Source of the DNA: Mycolicibacterium hassiacum DSM 44199
GTDB lineage: Bacteria; Actinomycetota; Actinomycetes; Mycobacteriales; Mycobacteriaceae
Length of the DNA: 64,000 nucleotides
NCBI RefSeq assembly: GCF_900603025.1
Contig: NZ_LR026975.1
Span: 3,906,001-3,970,000, forward strand
Direction: 5' to 3'
The notes below the pieces were generated by a model. It was not told the origin of the DNA, made no database searches, and worked only from the letters and a program-made list of their open reading frames with translations. This document shows positions 33,872 through 42,332 of this stretch, in pieces (position 1 is the first letter of the stretch; each line of letters opens with the position of its first letter). The translations under genes were made by a program, and so were the position numbers.

Positions 33872-34683
33872 CAGGCCTTGAACTCCCCACAGTTGACGTC
33901 CAGCGACTGCCCGGTGATTCCGCTGGACAGATCGCTGGCGAGAAACAGAATCGCCGACGCCACCTCGTCCTCGGTGGGCAACCGCTTGAGATCGGACGCG
34001 GCCGCGGTGGCGCGGTAGATCTCCTCGACGGTGGTGCCGTACTTCTTCGCCTGGTGGTTGAAGTAGCTCTCCAGTGTGCCGCCCCAGATGTATCCCGGCA
34101 GAACGGAATTCACCCTGATGCCTTGTTCGCCGAGCTCGCTGGCCAAGGACTGCGACATCGCCAGCAGCGCGGACTTGGCCATCTTGTACGCGCCGTACTT
34201 GGGCTGTGAATGCCGTATCACCATCGAGTTGACGTTGACCACCGACCCCTTCGCCGCCGCGAGCGCGGGGGTGAAGCCCTGGATCAGCCGCAGCGCCCCG
34301 AACACGGTGAGCTCGATCGCCTCCCGCATGTGCTCGTAGCTGGTCTCGGCCAGTGGTTTCATCGACGGCACCCGGAACGCGTTGTTGATCAGCACGTCCA
34401 CCCGGCCGTAGCTGTCCATGGTCTGGCGGACCAGGTTGTTCACCTGCTGCTCGTCGGTGATGTCGGTGCCCACCGCCAACGCCCGGCGCCCCAGCGCGGT
34501 GATCTCGCCGGCCAGCGCCTCCAGGCGTTCGGCGGTGCGGGCGGCCAGCACCAGGTCCGCGCCGGCCTGCGCGCAGCGGCGGGCCAGCGTGGTGCCCAGC
34601 GCCGGACCCACGCCACTGATCACGACGACCTTGTCCTTGAGCAGTTGCCCGGTTGTCTCGACCACGGATGCGCCGTTCGCCAT
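33871..34683 (-). CDS. SDR-family oxidoreductase, Rv3530c-like
   Basis: 270 aa from ATG 34683 (MANGASVVETTGQLL), chosen because it overlaps the upstream stop by one base (TGATG); the open frame extends further but into the neighbour. Classical SDR: SGVGPALG cofactor loop, NNAF, NSMVI and YGAYKMAKSALLAMS catalytic Tyr/Lys, and a C-terminal SSGITGQSLDVNCGEF. The catalytic Ser region is NVNSMV. Sterol-pathway role inferred from KstR control and from the Rv3529c-Rv3531c operon. Confidence 0.9.
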   Translation of the reverse strand: MANGASVVETTGQLLKDKVVVISGVGPALGTTLARRCAQAGADLVLAARTAERLEALAGEITALGRRALAVGTDITDEQQVNNLVRQTMDSYGRVDVLINNAFRVPSMKPLAETSYEHMREAIELTVFGALRLIQGFTPALAAAKGSVVNVNSMVIRHSQPKYGAYKMAKSALLAMSQSLASELGEQGIRVNSVLPGYIWGGTLESYFNHQAKKYGTTVEEIYRATAAASDLKRLPTEDEVASAILFLASDLSSGITGQSLDVNCGEFKA

Positions 34684-35810
34684 CAGCCCACCATCCTGTC
34701 GGCGATCTGCTTCTGGCGCAACGCGATCCGCGCCCGCCATTCCGACTCGGAAATCTTGTTCTGCTCGTAGTAGGGCAGCTTGTCGGGCACCTGCGCGATG
34801 TCGACCACCTCGACGGTCGGCCCGTCCGCCTCGGTCAGGGCACGGGACAGCCGCTGCCAGCGGAACTGCAGATAACCCTTGCGGTGGCCCAGCGTCTCAC
34901 ACCAGTTGGTGACGCCCGGGTTGGCGTCGGAGACGACGATGCGGATCTTGCCGTCCGGATCGGCCTGCGCCTGAGTGCCGTTCAGCGAGGTCTGGTGGTT
35001 GATGTAGTCCAGCGAGATGTACCAGAGGCTGCCCAGCTGAAAGCCCATGTACGGGGCGTCGGGCACCGGCACCGTGATGATCATCGCCTGGTCGGGTTCG
35101 AGCTCGTAGTGGCCCACCGACGAGTACTGGGTGGCCAGACCACCCGGGGTGAGCCGCGGCGGAACCATCGTGTTGACCGGCAGCGTGTTGTAGAACCACT
35201 GCGGGAACTGCAGCCAGGTCTTGACCCGCTGCACCAGTTGTCTGCCGGCGACGGCGTAGCGCTTCTCGATGGTCTCCCGGGTCAGCGGCGGCGGCGCGGT
35301 GCCGATGGTGTCGGTCCGCGCGATGCTGATGGTGCCGCGCTGCGCCGACCAGTCGTTGTAGACCTCGCGAATCACCAACTGCGACGGGCTGTTCGGGGTG
35401 AACCGCCATTCGAACGTGCCGTCGGGCGCGATGTCGAGTTCGCGGTCGTCGAACGCCGCCTGGCTGGGCGGGACGTTATCGTCGGTGTATTCGCCGCCGA
35501 GCAGCTGGAAGCTCAGGTCGGTGGTGGTGCCGCGTTTCCCGGTGACGACGTATTCGTGGCCGGGCAGCACCCGGGTGCCGAAGTACAGGGTGTCCGGGTT
35601 GTCGAGGCCCATCTTGGTGAACGGCCCGGTGCCGGTGTGCAGGAACGGGTGATCGCGTTCGTAGTCGAAGGCCAGGTGGATGCAGGCGGACACGCAGCCG
35701 GCGAGATACTGCAGGCCCTCCAGCAGGTCGGCTTCGGATTCGATGAACGGCGCCTCGGCGACCAGCCGTTCCGCCTCGGCGATCGCGTCGATCAGGGGCT
35801 GCGAGTACAC
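34683..35810 (-). CDS. DUF1214-domain protein, Rv3531c-like
   Basis: 375 aa from GTG 35810 (start of VYSQPLIDAIAEAERLV). The frame stays open to ATG 35846, but that would put the start upstream of the KstR box (35822-35835), so the GTG just downstream of the box with CGGGGGC before it is preferred. The C-terminal half has DUF1214 features (MGFQLGSLWYISLDYINHQTSLNG, GVTNWCETLGHRKGYLQFRWQ). No reaction is known. First gene of the three-gene operon with the SDR and sulfotransferase. Confidence 0.85.
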   Translation of the reverse strand: MYSQPLIDAIAEAERLVAEAPFIESEADLLEGLQYLAGCVSACIHLAFDYERDHPFLHTGTGPFTKMGLDNPDTLYFGTRVLPGHEYVVTGKRGTTTDLSFQLLGGEYTDDNVPPSQAAFDDRELDIAPDGTFEWRFTPNSPSQLVIREVYNDWSAQRGTISIARTDTIGTAPPPLTRETIEKRYAVAGRQLVQRVKTWLQFPQWFYNTLPVNTMVPPRLTPGGLATQYSSVGHYELEPDQAMIITVPVPDAPYMGFQLGSLWYISLDYINHQTSLNGTQAQADPDGKIRIVVSDANPGVTNWCETLGHRKGYLQFRWQRLSRALTEADGPTVEVVDIAQVPDKLPYYEQNKISESEWRARIALRQKQIADRMVG

Positions 35811-35821
35811 GCCCCCGAAAC

Positions 35822-35835
35822 TAGAACGCGTTCTA
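35822..35835. promoter_or_regulatory. KstR operator upstream of the Rv3531c-like operon
   Basis: TAGAACGCGTTCTA is a perfect 14-bp palindrome fitting TnnAACnnGTTnnA. It lies 11 bp from the GTG at 35810 and 60 bp from the divergent IclR gene. Confidence 0.9.
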
Positions 35836-35895
35836 GCAGTAGTCAATATCTCGACCGACTCGGTACATATTTGAACCGAAGGCTATGCTGCGAGG

Positions 35896-36789
35896 GTGGC
35901 CTCCGACAGCGCCGGGCGGGCCTCCCCGCCCACCGACCGGGTGGTGCGTGTGCTCGATTTCCTGGCCGCGCACCCGCGCGACCGCTTCGGGCTGTCCGAG
36001 CTGGCCCGCCGGGTCGGGCTGAGCAAACCCACCTGCCTCGGCATCGTCACCTCGCTCGCCGAGGCCGGCTATCTGGTGCGCGATCCGGTCGACAAGACCT
36101 ACCGGCTGGGACCGTCGCTGATCACGCTGGGCCATCGCGCCCAGGAGGCGTTGCGGGTCAGTCCGGCCGCCCGTGAACAGTTGCGCCGGCTGTCCGCCCG
36201 GTTCCGGGCCACCGTGGCGCTGAGCGGCGTCGTCGGTGATCGCATCACCGTCCTGGATCTGGTCGCCCCGCCCGGCGCCCACCCGGGGGTGGAGGTGGGC
36301 CAGAGCTATCCGTTCGCACCCCCGGTCGGTCTGATGTTCGTGCTGTGGGACGACGAGGCCACCCGCGAATGGCTGGCCCGCCGCCCCACGATCCCGCTGC
36401 GCACGGATTCGGCTCGGCTGCGGCGGGTGATCGCCCGCTGCCGCACCGACGGCTACCTGGTCGAGCGGCTCACCCCGGCGGGCCGGCGGCTCTACGCGTT
36501 GATGGCGGGCATGTCGGCGGACCTGCCCGACGAACTGCGCGCGCTGCTGGGCGAGCTGGTGTCCGACATCGGCGAGCGGGTCTACCTGCGCGACGAGAAC
36601 GGCGCCGGGCCGTTCGACATCAGCGTGATCTCCGCCCCGGTCTTCGATCATTACGGCAGGCAGGTCATGGTGGCCTCGATGCATGTCGGAACGACGTTGA
36701 CCGACGACGAGATCAGCGAGCGCGCCGATGCCGTGGTGGCCACCGCGGACGCGGTGACCGGCCAGCTCGGCGGCGTCAAACCACAGTGA
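35896..36789 (+). CDS. IclR-family transcriptional regulator
   Basis: 297 aa, GTG start at 35896. N-terminal winged helix VVRVLDFLAAHPRDRFGLSELARRVGLSKPTCLGIVTSLAEAGYL (residues ~15-60), then the IclR effector domain ending in VMVASMHVGTTLTDDEISERADAVVATADAV. Divergent from the Rv3531c-like operon across a perfect KstR box 60 bp upstream, so it may itself be KstR-controlled or act on this operon. Effector unknown. Confidence 0.88.
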   Translation: MASDSAGRASPPTDRVVRVLDFLAAHPRDRFGLSELARRVGLSKPTCLGIVTSLAEAGYLVRDPVDKTYRLGPSLITLGHRAQEALRVSPAAREQLRRLSARFRATVALSGVVGDRITVLDLVAPPGAHPGVEVGQSYPFAPPVGLMFVLWDDEATREWLARRPTIPLRTDSARLRRVIARCRTDGYLVERLTPAGRRLYALMAGMSADLPDELRALLGELVSDIGERVYLRDENGAGPFDISVISAPVFDHYGRQVMVASMHVGTTLTDDEISERADAVVATADAVTGQLGGVKPQ

Positions 36790-36794
36790 GGCCG

Positions 36795-36977
36795 CTACCG
36801 GGTCTCGATCGTGTGGGCCTCGGTCGATGCCACGGCGACGGGCGGCGGCGCCGGGTCCGCTCCGGCGGGTTGCGCGTCGGCCATCGGGCCGGTCACGACG
36901 GCGGCCCCGAAGGCGAGCAGTCCGCCGGCGAGCATGCCGTACAACCCGCGACGCACGGTCGTTTCGGACAGCGACAT
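36795..36977 (-). CDS. Small exported or membrane-anchored protein
   Basis: 60 aa. Positively charged N-terminus, hydrophobic run GLYGMLAGGLLAFGAAVVTGP and a short Ala/Pro-rich tail, consistent with a signal peptide ending near ADAQPAGAD. ATG 36977 has GGAGTG upstream. It ends 5 bp beyond the convergent IclR gene. No family is recognised; a real gene is likely because signal-like features and start context agree. Confidence 0.6.
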   Translation of the reverse strand: MSLSETTVRRGLYGMLAGGLLAFGAAVVTGPMADAQPAGADPAPPPVAVASTEAHTIETR

Positions 36978-37080
36978 CGTTCACTCCTTCGGCTGGGGGG
37001 CTGGGAGCCCGCTTGGCCGAAGGCGTAGCCACGACACCGGGGTTGCTAAACACCGCCCAGTTCAGGACCGGTGTCGCCGG

Positions 37081-39671
37081 TCAGAGCAGCGACGGCAGCG
37101 GGTTGATCGGGACCTCGACCTCGACCGGGATGACCGCGCCGTACTTGTCGGTCACGTAGATCACGAAGGTGTCGGTCTTGTCGGCGGCGGTGGCGGTGTC
37201 GGAACCGGCCTTCTTCCGTGCCGCGGTGGTCGGGGTGTAGGTGAACGTGCCGTTGCGCGAGACCGTCACCCGACCCTTCGCCGTCCGGGTCGATCCCGAG
37301 TAGGTGAGGCTGTCGTTGTCCGGATCGGTCGCGATCACCGAACCCTTCACCACACCGGTGCTCGACGGGCTGCCCACCTCGGGGGTGGCGGACCCCGGAG
37401 CGGAGTTGCTCGGCGCGACGGTGACCGGCACCGTCACGGTCCTGGCGCCCCCGTAGCCGTCGTCGACCCTCACGGTGAACTTGTCGACGACCTTGGTCCG
37501 GCTCAGACGCGCCGCATCACGCGCCGCGGCCGTCGGGGTGTAGGTGAAGGTCCCGTCCGGGTTGACGGTCACCGCCCCCTTCGCGGGCTGGGTGACGACG
37601 GTGTAGGTAGGCGCGTCGCCGTCGGCATCGGTGACGTCGATCCTGCCGGTGACCGTGCCGCCGACCGGATCGGGTTTGTCGACCTTCGCCTTGGCGGTCG
37701 GCGCGGAGTTCTTCGGCACCACCGGCACCGTCACGGTCTCGGTCGACACGCCGCCGTAGGCGTCGGTGACCGTGATGGTGATGGTGGCCTCCTTGTCGGC
37801 GGGGCTCGCCGTCGAGGCCGCGGCGGCGTGCCGGGCGGCCGCGGTGGGGGTGAACGTGTACGCGCCGGTGCTGGAGATCTTCACCGTGCCCTTCTCCGGC
37901 GGCACCGTCGCGGCGTAGCTGATCTTGTCCTTCTCGGCGTCGGTGGCGGTCACCTTCCCGCCGACCGTTCCGGTCCAGGTGCTCACCCGTTGCGCGCCGC
38001 TCACGGTGATCACCGGGTCGGTGTTCGGCAGGCTGGGATTGAGCCGCAGCACGATCGCCTTGCCGTTGTGGTCGCCGGTGGTCTGGGTGGCGGTGTCGAC
38101 GGCATTGTCCAGATCGACATCGTCGAGCCGCACCGCAGCGCCGCTGGCCACCAGTCGGTCTGCCAGCGCTTGCTGGGCCTGATCGAAGGAGTGGTACCCG
38201 TGCAGGGCGTTCTGGGTGCTGAAGGCCCCGGTCCACACGTAGCCCGAGCCGTCCGGCAGCGGCGCCGGGCCGAACAGCCGCCCGTGGCTGTTGGGACTGC
38301 CGTGGTCGTCGTAGGCCTGCAGCAGGCCGCTCGGCTGCTGCCCGTACACCTTGCCGTCGATCAGACCCCGGTAGCCGGAGCTGTGCGGGGCGCTGGCCGG
38401 GAAGCCCGACCTGCTCAACGCGGCGTTCACCCGCCGGGCGGATTCCTCGGGGCTGGACGAGTACTCGTCGATGATGATGACGTTGACCGGCTCGACGAGG
38501 GATCGGCCCTGGTACTTCGAGCCGCCCCAGTCCGCCACCTGGCCCGAGGATTTCAGCATCCACTTGCCGATCTCCCCGTACTGGGTGGACGCCGTGTCGC
38601 CGGGCTGCGGCGTCACGATTGTCGCGGCGGCAGCGGTGGTCAGCCCGAACAGCCCCGACGGCTCGGTCGCCACCAGGCTCCACGACGAAACACCGTTGAT
38701 CGTCGAAATACCCTCTGCCAGACTGCTTTCCAGCTCACGGCGCACGAAATGCAGCAGACCGATCGCCAACGCCATCGGGGCGGGAGGGACGTCACCGGTG
38801 CCGGCATCGAACGATGGCGTCAGCCCGGCCGCCACCAACAGTCGCGACACCGCGGTGACCACCCGGCGCGCCGCGGGCGCGGTCCGGCTCGCCGTTGTCG
38901 AGCCCGTCGTGACGGACGACGACTCGATGACCGGCGCGCTGTTGCTCGCCGGCCCGGCGAGCTGCTGAGCAAGACCGGTTTCCGCGATGGTCTTCACCAC
39001 AACCGTGGTCGCGGTCAGCGGGGTGACGGCCGCCGGGGCCGACGTGATCCGGTGCGGTGCGACGCGCGCGGTGGGTGCGGAATCGGCTCCGGCCGTCGAC
39101 ACCGTGCCCGGCCACCGGCCCGGGCCTTCGGCTCCCCCAGTTCTCCGGTGGCGGCGTTCACCCGCTGTCACCGACGGTTCGCCGGTGGCCGGGGCGGCGA
39201 ACGGCTTGCGCCGCACGGGTTCGGTGTCCTTCGTGGCGCTCCCCGGATTCTCGGTGGTCTCGCCGGCGGTGCCCGCACGGGTCGACGTATCGGACTGCGC
39301 GCCGCGGCGCACCACCGGCCGGTACCGGACCAACCCGTTGCTCTGGGAGAACTTCCGCCCGTGCGGTCGCCGGGCCGCGGCGGTGGAGTCGCCGGTCCCG
39401 GTGGTCTCACCGGTCGCCGTGTCACCGGGCTTCGGGTCGCCGGACGGCGCGGTGCCGGCTCCCGGACCGGACAGGCCGGTTCTCGACGTGTCGGACGGAC
39501 TGCCCGCCGAGTGGGTGTCCGCGCTTCCGGCATCGGAATCGTCGGCGTACGCGATGGGCCCCCGCCGGCCACCACCGACCCGACCCCGAGTGCGAAAGCC
39601 AGTGCCCCGACCCGCCCGATATACCGTGCCGACCCGCTCCTGGCGGAGCGTTGTGCCCGATGTCTGCCCAT
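37081..39671 (-). CDS. Large exported protein with three cadherin-like repeats; apparent frameshift
   Basis: The signal peptide (MGRHRAQRSARSGSARYIGR then VGALAFALGVGSVVAGG) is read from ATG 39671, but the rest of the protein is in another frame, which itself runs open from 39705. Adding one base to the C5 run at 39559-39563 joins them as ..VVAGGG-PIAYADD.., with a natural cleavage site. After this come a Ser/Thr/Pro/Gly-rich region, a middle domain of unknown type (NVIIIDEYSSSPEESARRVN..HGRLFGPAPLPDGSGYVWTG), and three ~100-residue cadherin/VCBS-like repeats (each with TGTFTYTPTAAAR-type cores) at about 37995-37090. Likely a secreted or wall protein of unknown function; the frameshift may be real, programmed or a sequencing error. 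Confidence 0.75.
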
Positions 39672-39855
39672 GGTGGCGCCCCCCGCGGTCTCGACCCGCG
39701 CGCACCGGTATCGCCCGCGAGCTGGCTAATGATTCGGTTACAGCAGCCTAAGCCAGATGCCGATTCCCGCAAAGTTTTCTCTCGTCGACCCCGTGCGCCG
39801 GGCGAAAGCGCGGGGCGGGTGCCGTGGCCGGAGTCGAGGTCGGACGGTCCCGGCG

Positions 39856-40191
39856 TCAGAAGTTGCTGCAGGTGTCGAACATCGTCTGCAACGTGCCGAG
39901 GTACGGCTGGTTGGCGGGATGACTCACGATCGCCGCCGCCATCTGCCGGCGCACATTCGGCGGGGCCGCGACGAACTGCTGCAGCGCCGACTGCATCTGC
40001 GGCGACGCGTTCAGCGCCGAACCCGCCGCCGGGTCGTGCGCAGTGAGCGCCGCAGCCAGCTGCGGATAGGTGCACGTGGTGTCGACCGCGGAATCGAGAT
40101 TGGGTTGGGCGAACGCGATTCCGCTTCCGACGGTCGAAGCGATCGCCATTCCGCCGACGACGGTGCATATCCTGCGCACTAACGGTTTCAT
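39856..40191 (-). CDS. Haemophore-related secreted protein
   Basis: 111 aa from ATG 40191, which begins a clear signal peptide (MKPLVRRICTVVGGMAIAST ending in IAFAQP). The open frame upstream of this Met is charged and repetitive and is not preferred. The mature part has DTTCTYPQLAAALTAHDP and a C-terminal FDTCSNF with a PNVRRQMAAAIVSHPANQPYL core, the layout of the mycobacterial haem-binding family related to Rv0203. Expected to be secreted and possibly bind haem. Stands alone between the exported repeat protein and a gene-poor stretch. Confidence 0.85.
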   Translation of the reverse strand: MKPLVRRICTVVGGMAIASTVGSGIAFAQPNLDSAVDTTCTYPQLAAALTAHDPAAGSALNASPQMQSALQQFVAAPPNVRRQMAAAIVSHPANQPYLGTLQTMFDTCSNF

Positions 40192-40850
40192 GTCGTCTCC
40201 TCCCCGGGTGGCCCGAACTCTACCCCGGCGTTTGCGACCTTCTCCGGCAATTCGGCAAAACCATTCGACGAATTCAAAATGCGTTTCATCACCAGTTTCG
40301 TTACCAGTTTCGTTGCCGGTTGCAGCCGGTTTCCTTTCCCGTTTCATTGCCATCGGAACCGTATTGCCGCGCCCACCGCACGCGGCCGGCCGTGGCGCCC
40401 AAAAAAAGCGAGCTCAACGACGTCTCTCACTTCGCCGCCGCGGCGGACACGCCGCCGGGCCCCGTTACCGGTCACCGCGGGAGCAAACTCGCACCATGCG
40501 GCATACACCGCACGACCCCGCGGTGTCGACGCGCATTTATCTACGCGCGCGACAATCGGCGCGAAGTAGTTGAAATCGGCGCTATCCGGTCGGCGAATAT
40601 CCGAATTCACAGACAGCCGTCGGCGGTGAAATTACGGTTGCTTTCAGGGGTACCGAAATCAGGACGGCGCGTCGATCGCGTGCCACCGCATCGGTGGTGT
40701 GTGCCGCGTTCGCCTGCGGGAGGAGGGCAATCGTGATCATCGGTGCGTTCCGGACCGGGTTCCGGCTCCCGCCGCGGCGGTGCGTGCGACGTCGCGTCCG
40801 CCGGGTCCGCGTCTCGCCGGCCCGCACCTGACGGCTGGAGCGAATCGGCG
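40192..40850. other. 659-bp stretch without a supported gene
   Basis: Open frames here are short, overlap one another and lack familiar domains. It contains a 12-bp tandem repeat ACCAGTTTCGTT twice (40291-40314) and regions of lower GC around 40560-40620. It probably holds the promoters of the haemophore gene (minus) and the GAP gene (plus). I see nothing else. Confidence 0.5.
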
Positions 40851-41657
40851 ATGTGGGGTCCATTGGCGGCGCTGGCACTGTTGACGACGATCAATCCGGT
40901 CCGTCTCAGCCTGATCCTGCTGGTGTTGTCCCGCCCCCGCCCCATGCAGAACCTGCTGGCGTACTGGTTGGGCGCGCTCGCGGTGGGGCTGGTCAGCCTG
41001 CTCGTTCCCCTGGTGGTGCTGCACACCGCCCCGGCATCGGCGGAGTTCGCCCGCGGTTTCGCCGAACCGGCCGCCAACCCCGCCCTCCAGCGTGGGGTGA
41101 TCGGCACCGGTGTGGTGCTGCTGGTGCTCGCCGCCGTGCTGCTCACGCTGGCCGCGCTACGCACACCGCGCCGCGATGCGGTGGCCGTCGGCGGCGCGGG
41201 CGGCGCCCACCCGACCGTGGTCGACGGCTCGTCGGTACCGCCGTTCCTGCGGCGCCTGCTGAACCCCGACCCCGGTCCGCCGAACGGCGGCGACGCCGCA
41301 CCACGACGGCGTCTTCTCCGGCTCCGCGACGCCTGGCGCGAGGGTTCGCCGTGGATCGGTTTCCTCATCGGTGTCGTGTTCCTGCCCCCGCTCGACGGCA
41401 TCTTCTTCGCCCTCGGCATCGTCGTCGCCTCCGGCGCTCCCACCCAGACCCAGTTCGCCGCGCTCGTGGTGTTCGTCCTCGGTGTGCTCGCCGTCGAGGA
41501 GATCATCCTGGCGATCAACCAGTTCGCCCCGGCGCGAACGCAGTCCGCACTGCACCGGATCCACGATTGGGCTCGCGCCCATCACCAGAAGTTCGCCGCG
41601 GCGATCCTGACGGTGGTCGGGGTCGCTCTGATCGTCCGTGGCATGGGAGGGCTCTGA
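40851..41657 (+). CDS. GAP-family (GPL-addressing protein/Sap-like) membrane protein
   Basis: 268 aa from ATG 40851, which starts straight into the first hydrophobic segment. About six membrane segments, e.g. WGPLAALALLTTINPVRLSL, LLAYWLGALAVGLVSLLVPL, VIGTGVVLLVLAAVLLTLAA, GFLIGVVFLPPLDGIFFALG and AAILTVVGVALIVRG; TINPVR and PPLDG are typical of the family. Relatives help export glycopeptidolipid and sulfolipid to the mycobacterial surface. The 3' ends of NRPS genes lie 0.7 kb away, as gap lies near mps1/mps2 in glycopeptidolipid loci. Followed by a methyltransferase-like gene 8 nt later. Confidence 0.85.
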   Translation: MWGPLAALALLTTINPVRLSLILLVLSRPRPMQNLLAYWLGALAVGLVSLLVPLVVLHTAPASAEFARGFAEPAANPALQRGVIGTGVVLLVLAAVLLTLAALRTPRRDAVAVGGAGGAHPTVVDGSSVPPFLRRLLNPDPGPPNGGDAAPRRRLLRLRDAWREGSPWIGFLIGVVFLPPLDGIFFALGIVVASGAPTQTQFAALVVFVLGVLAVEEIILAINQFAPARTQSALHRIHDWARAHHQKFAAAILTVVGVALIVRGMGGL

Positions 41658-41665
41658 GGGGATCC

Positions 41666-42331
41666 ATGAACATCTTCGTCAAATCGGTGGCCGCCCACCT
41701 GCAAGGTGTCGCGATGACCGGGCTGGTGCTGTTCCTCGCCGCCGGAACGGTGAACTACTGGCAGGCCTGGACCTACCTGGCGGTCATCGCCGCCGTCGGG
41801 GTGCTGACGAGCATCTGGTTTCTGCGCACCGACCCCGAGGTGCTGCGGCGGCGGCTGCCCGCCGCCGAGTCGCGGCGCAGCCAGAAGCTGGTTGTCGCAG
41901 CGTCATTCGCCTTGTGGGGCGGTCTGCTGGCGGTCAGCGGTCTCGATCACCGGTTCGGCTGGTCGGAGGTGCCCACGGCGCTGTGCGTGGCCGGAAGCGT
42001 CCTGATGGCGGTCCAGATGGGACTGGTCGCGCTGGTGTTGACCCAGAACAGTCACGCCAAGGTCACCGTCGGAGTGGACGAGGACCAGCCCATCATCACG
42101 ACCGGCATGTACGCGGTGATCCGGCATCCGATGTACGCGTGCACCGCGCTGCAGACGGTCGCGACACCGATCGCCCTGGGTTCGTACTGGGCGCTCGCCG
42201 TCGCCGTTCCCATCGGGGCGGTGCTGGTGACCAGGATCCTCGACGAGGAGGAGCTGCTGTGCACCGAACTGCCCGGATACGCCGACTACGCGCAGCGGGT
42301 TCGGCACCGGTTGGTTCCGGGAATCTGGTGA
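41666..42331 (+). CDS. Isoprenylcysteine methyltransferase-like membrane protein
   Basis: 221 aa. Four or five hydrophobic segments (MTGLVLFLAAGTVNYWQAWTYL, LVVAASFALWGGLLAVSGL, ALCVAGSVLMAVQMGLVALV, ALGSYWALAVAVPIGAVLVT) and the C-terminal methyltransferase motif GMYAVIRHPMYACTALQ, then DEEELLCTELPGYADYAQRVRHRLVPGIW. This is the ICMT/PEMT-like family that uses SAM in the membrane. Cotranscribed with the GAP gene (8-nt gap); ends one base before the convergent NRPS stop. Substrate unknown; a lipid or the NRPS product is possible. Confidence 0.82.
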   Translation: MNIFVKSVAAHLQGVAMTGLVLFLAAGTVNYWQAWTYLAVIAAVGVLTSIWFLRTDPEVLRRRLPAAESRRSQKLVVAASFALWGGLLAVSGLDHRFGWSEVPTALCVAGSVLMAVQMGLVALVLTQNSHAKVTVGVDEDQPIITTGMYAVIRHPMYACTALQTVATPIALGSYWALAVAVPIGAVLVTRILDEEELLCTELPGYADYAQRVRHRLVPGIW

Positions 42332-42332
42332 A

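Noticed and set aside
40291..40314. Two copies of ACCAGTTTCGTT as a possible repeat array
   Set aside because: Only two units with no spacers; not a CRISPR or an iteron set.
40607..41518. A 303-residue minus-strand open frame over the GAP gene
   Set aside because: The plus strand encodes a coherent multi-span membrane protein; the minus frame is Arg/Ser/Thr-rich without recognisable features.
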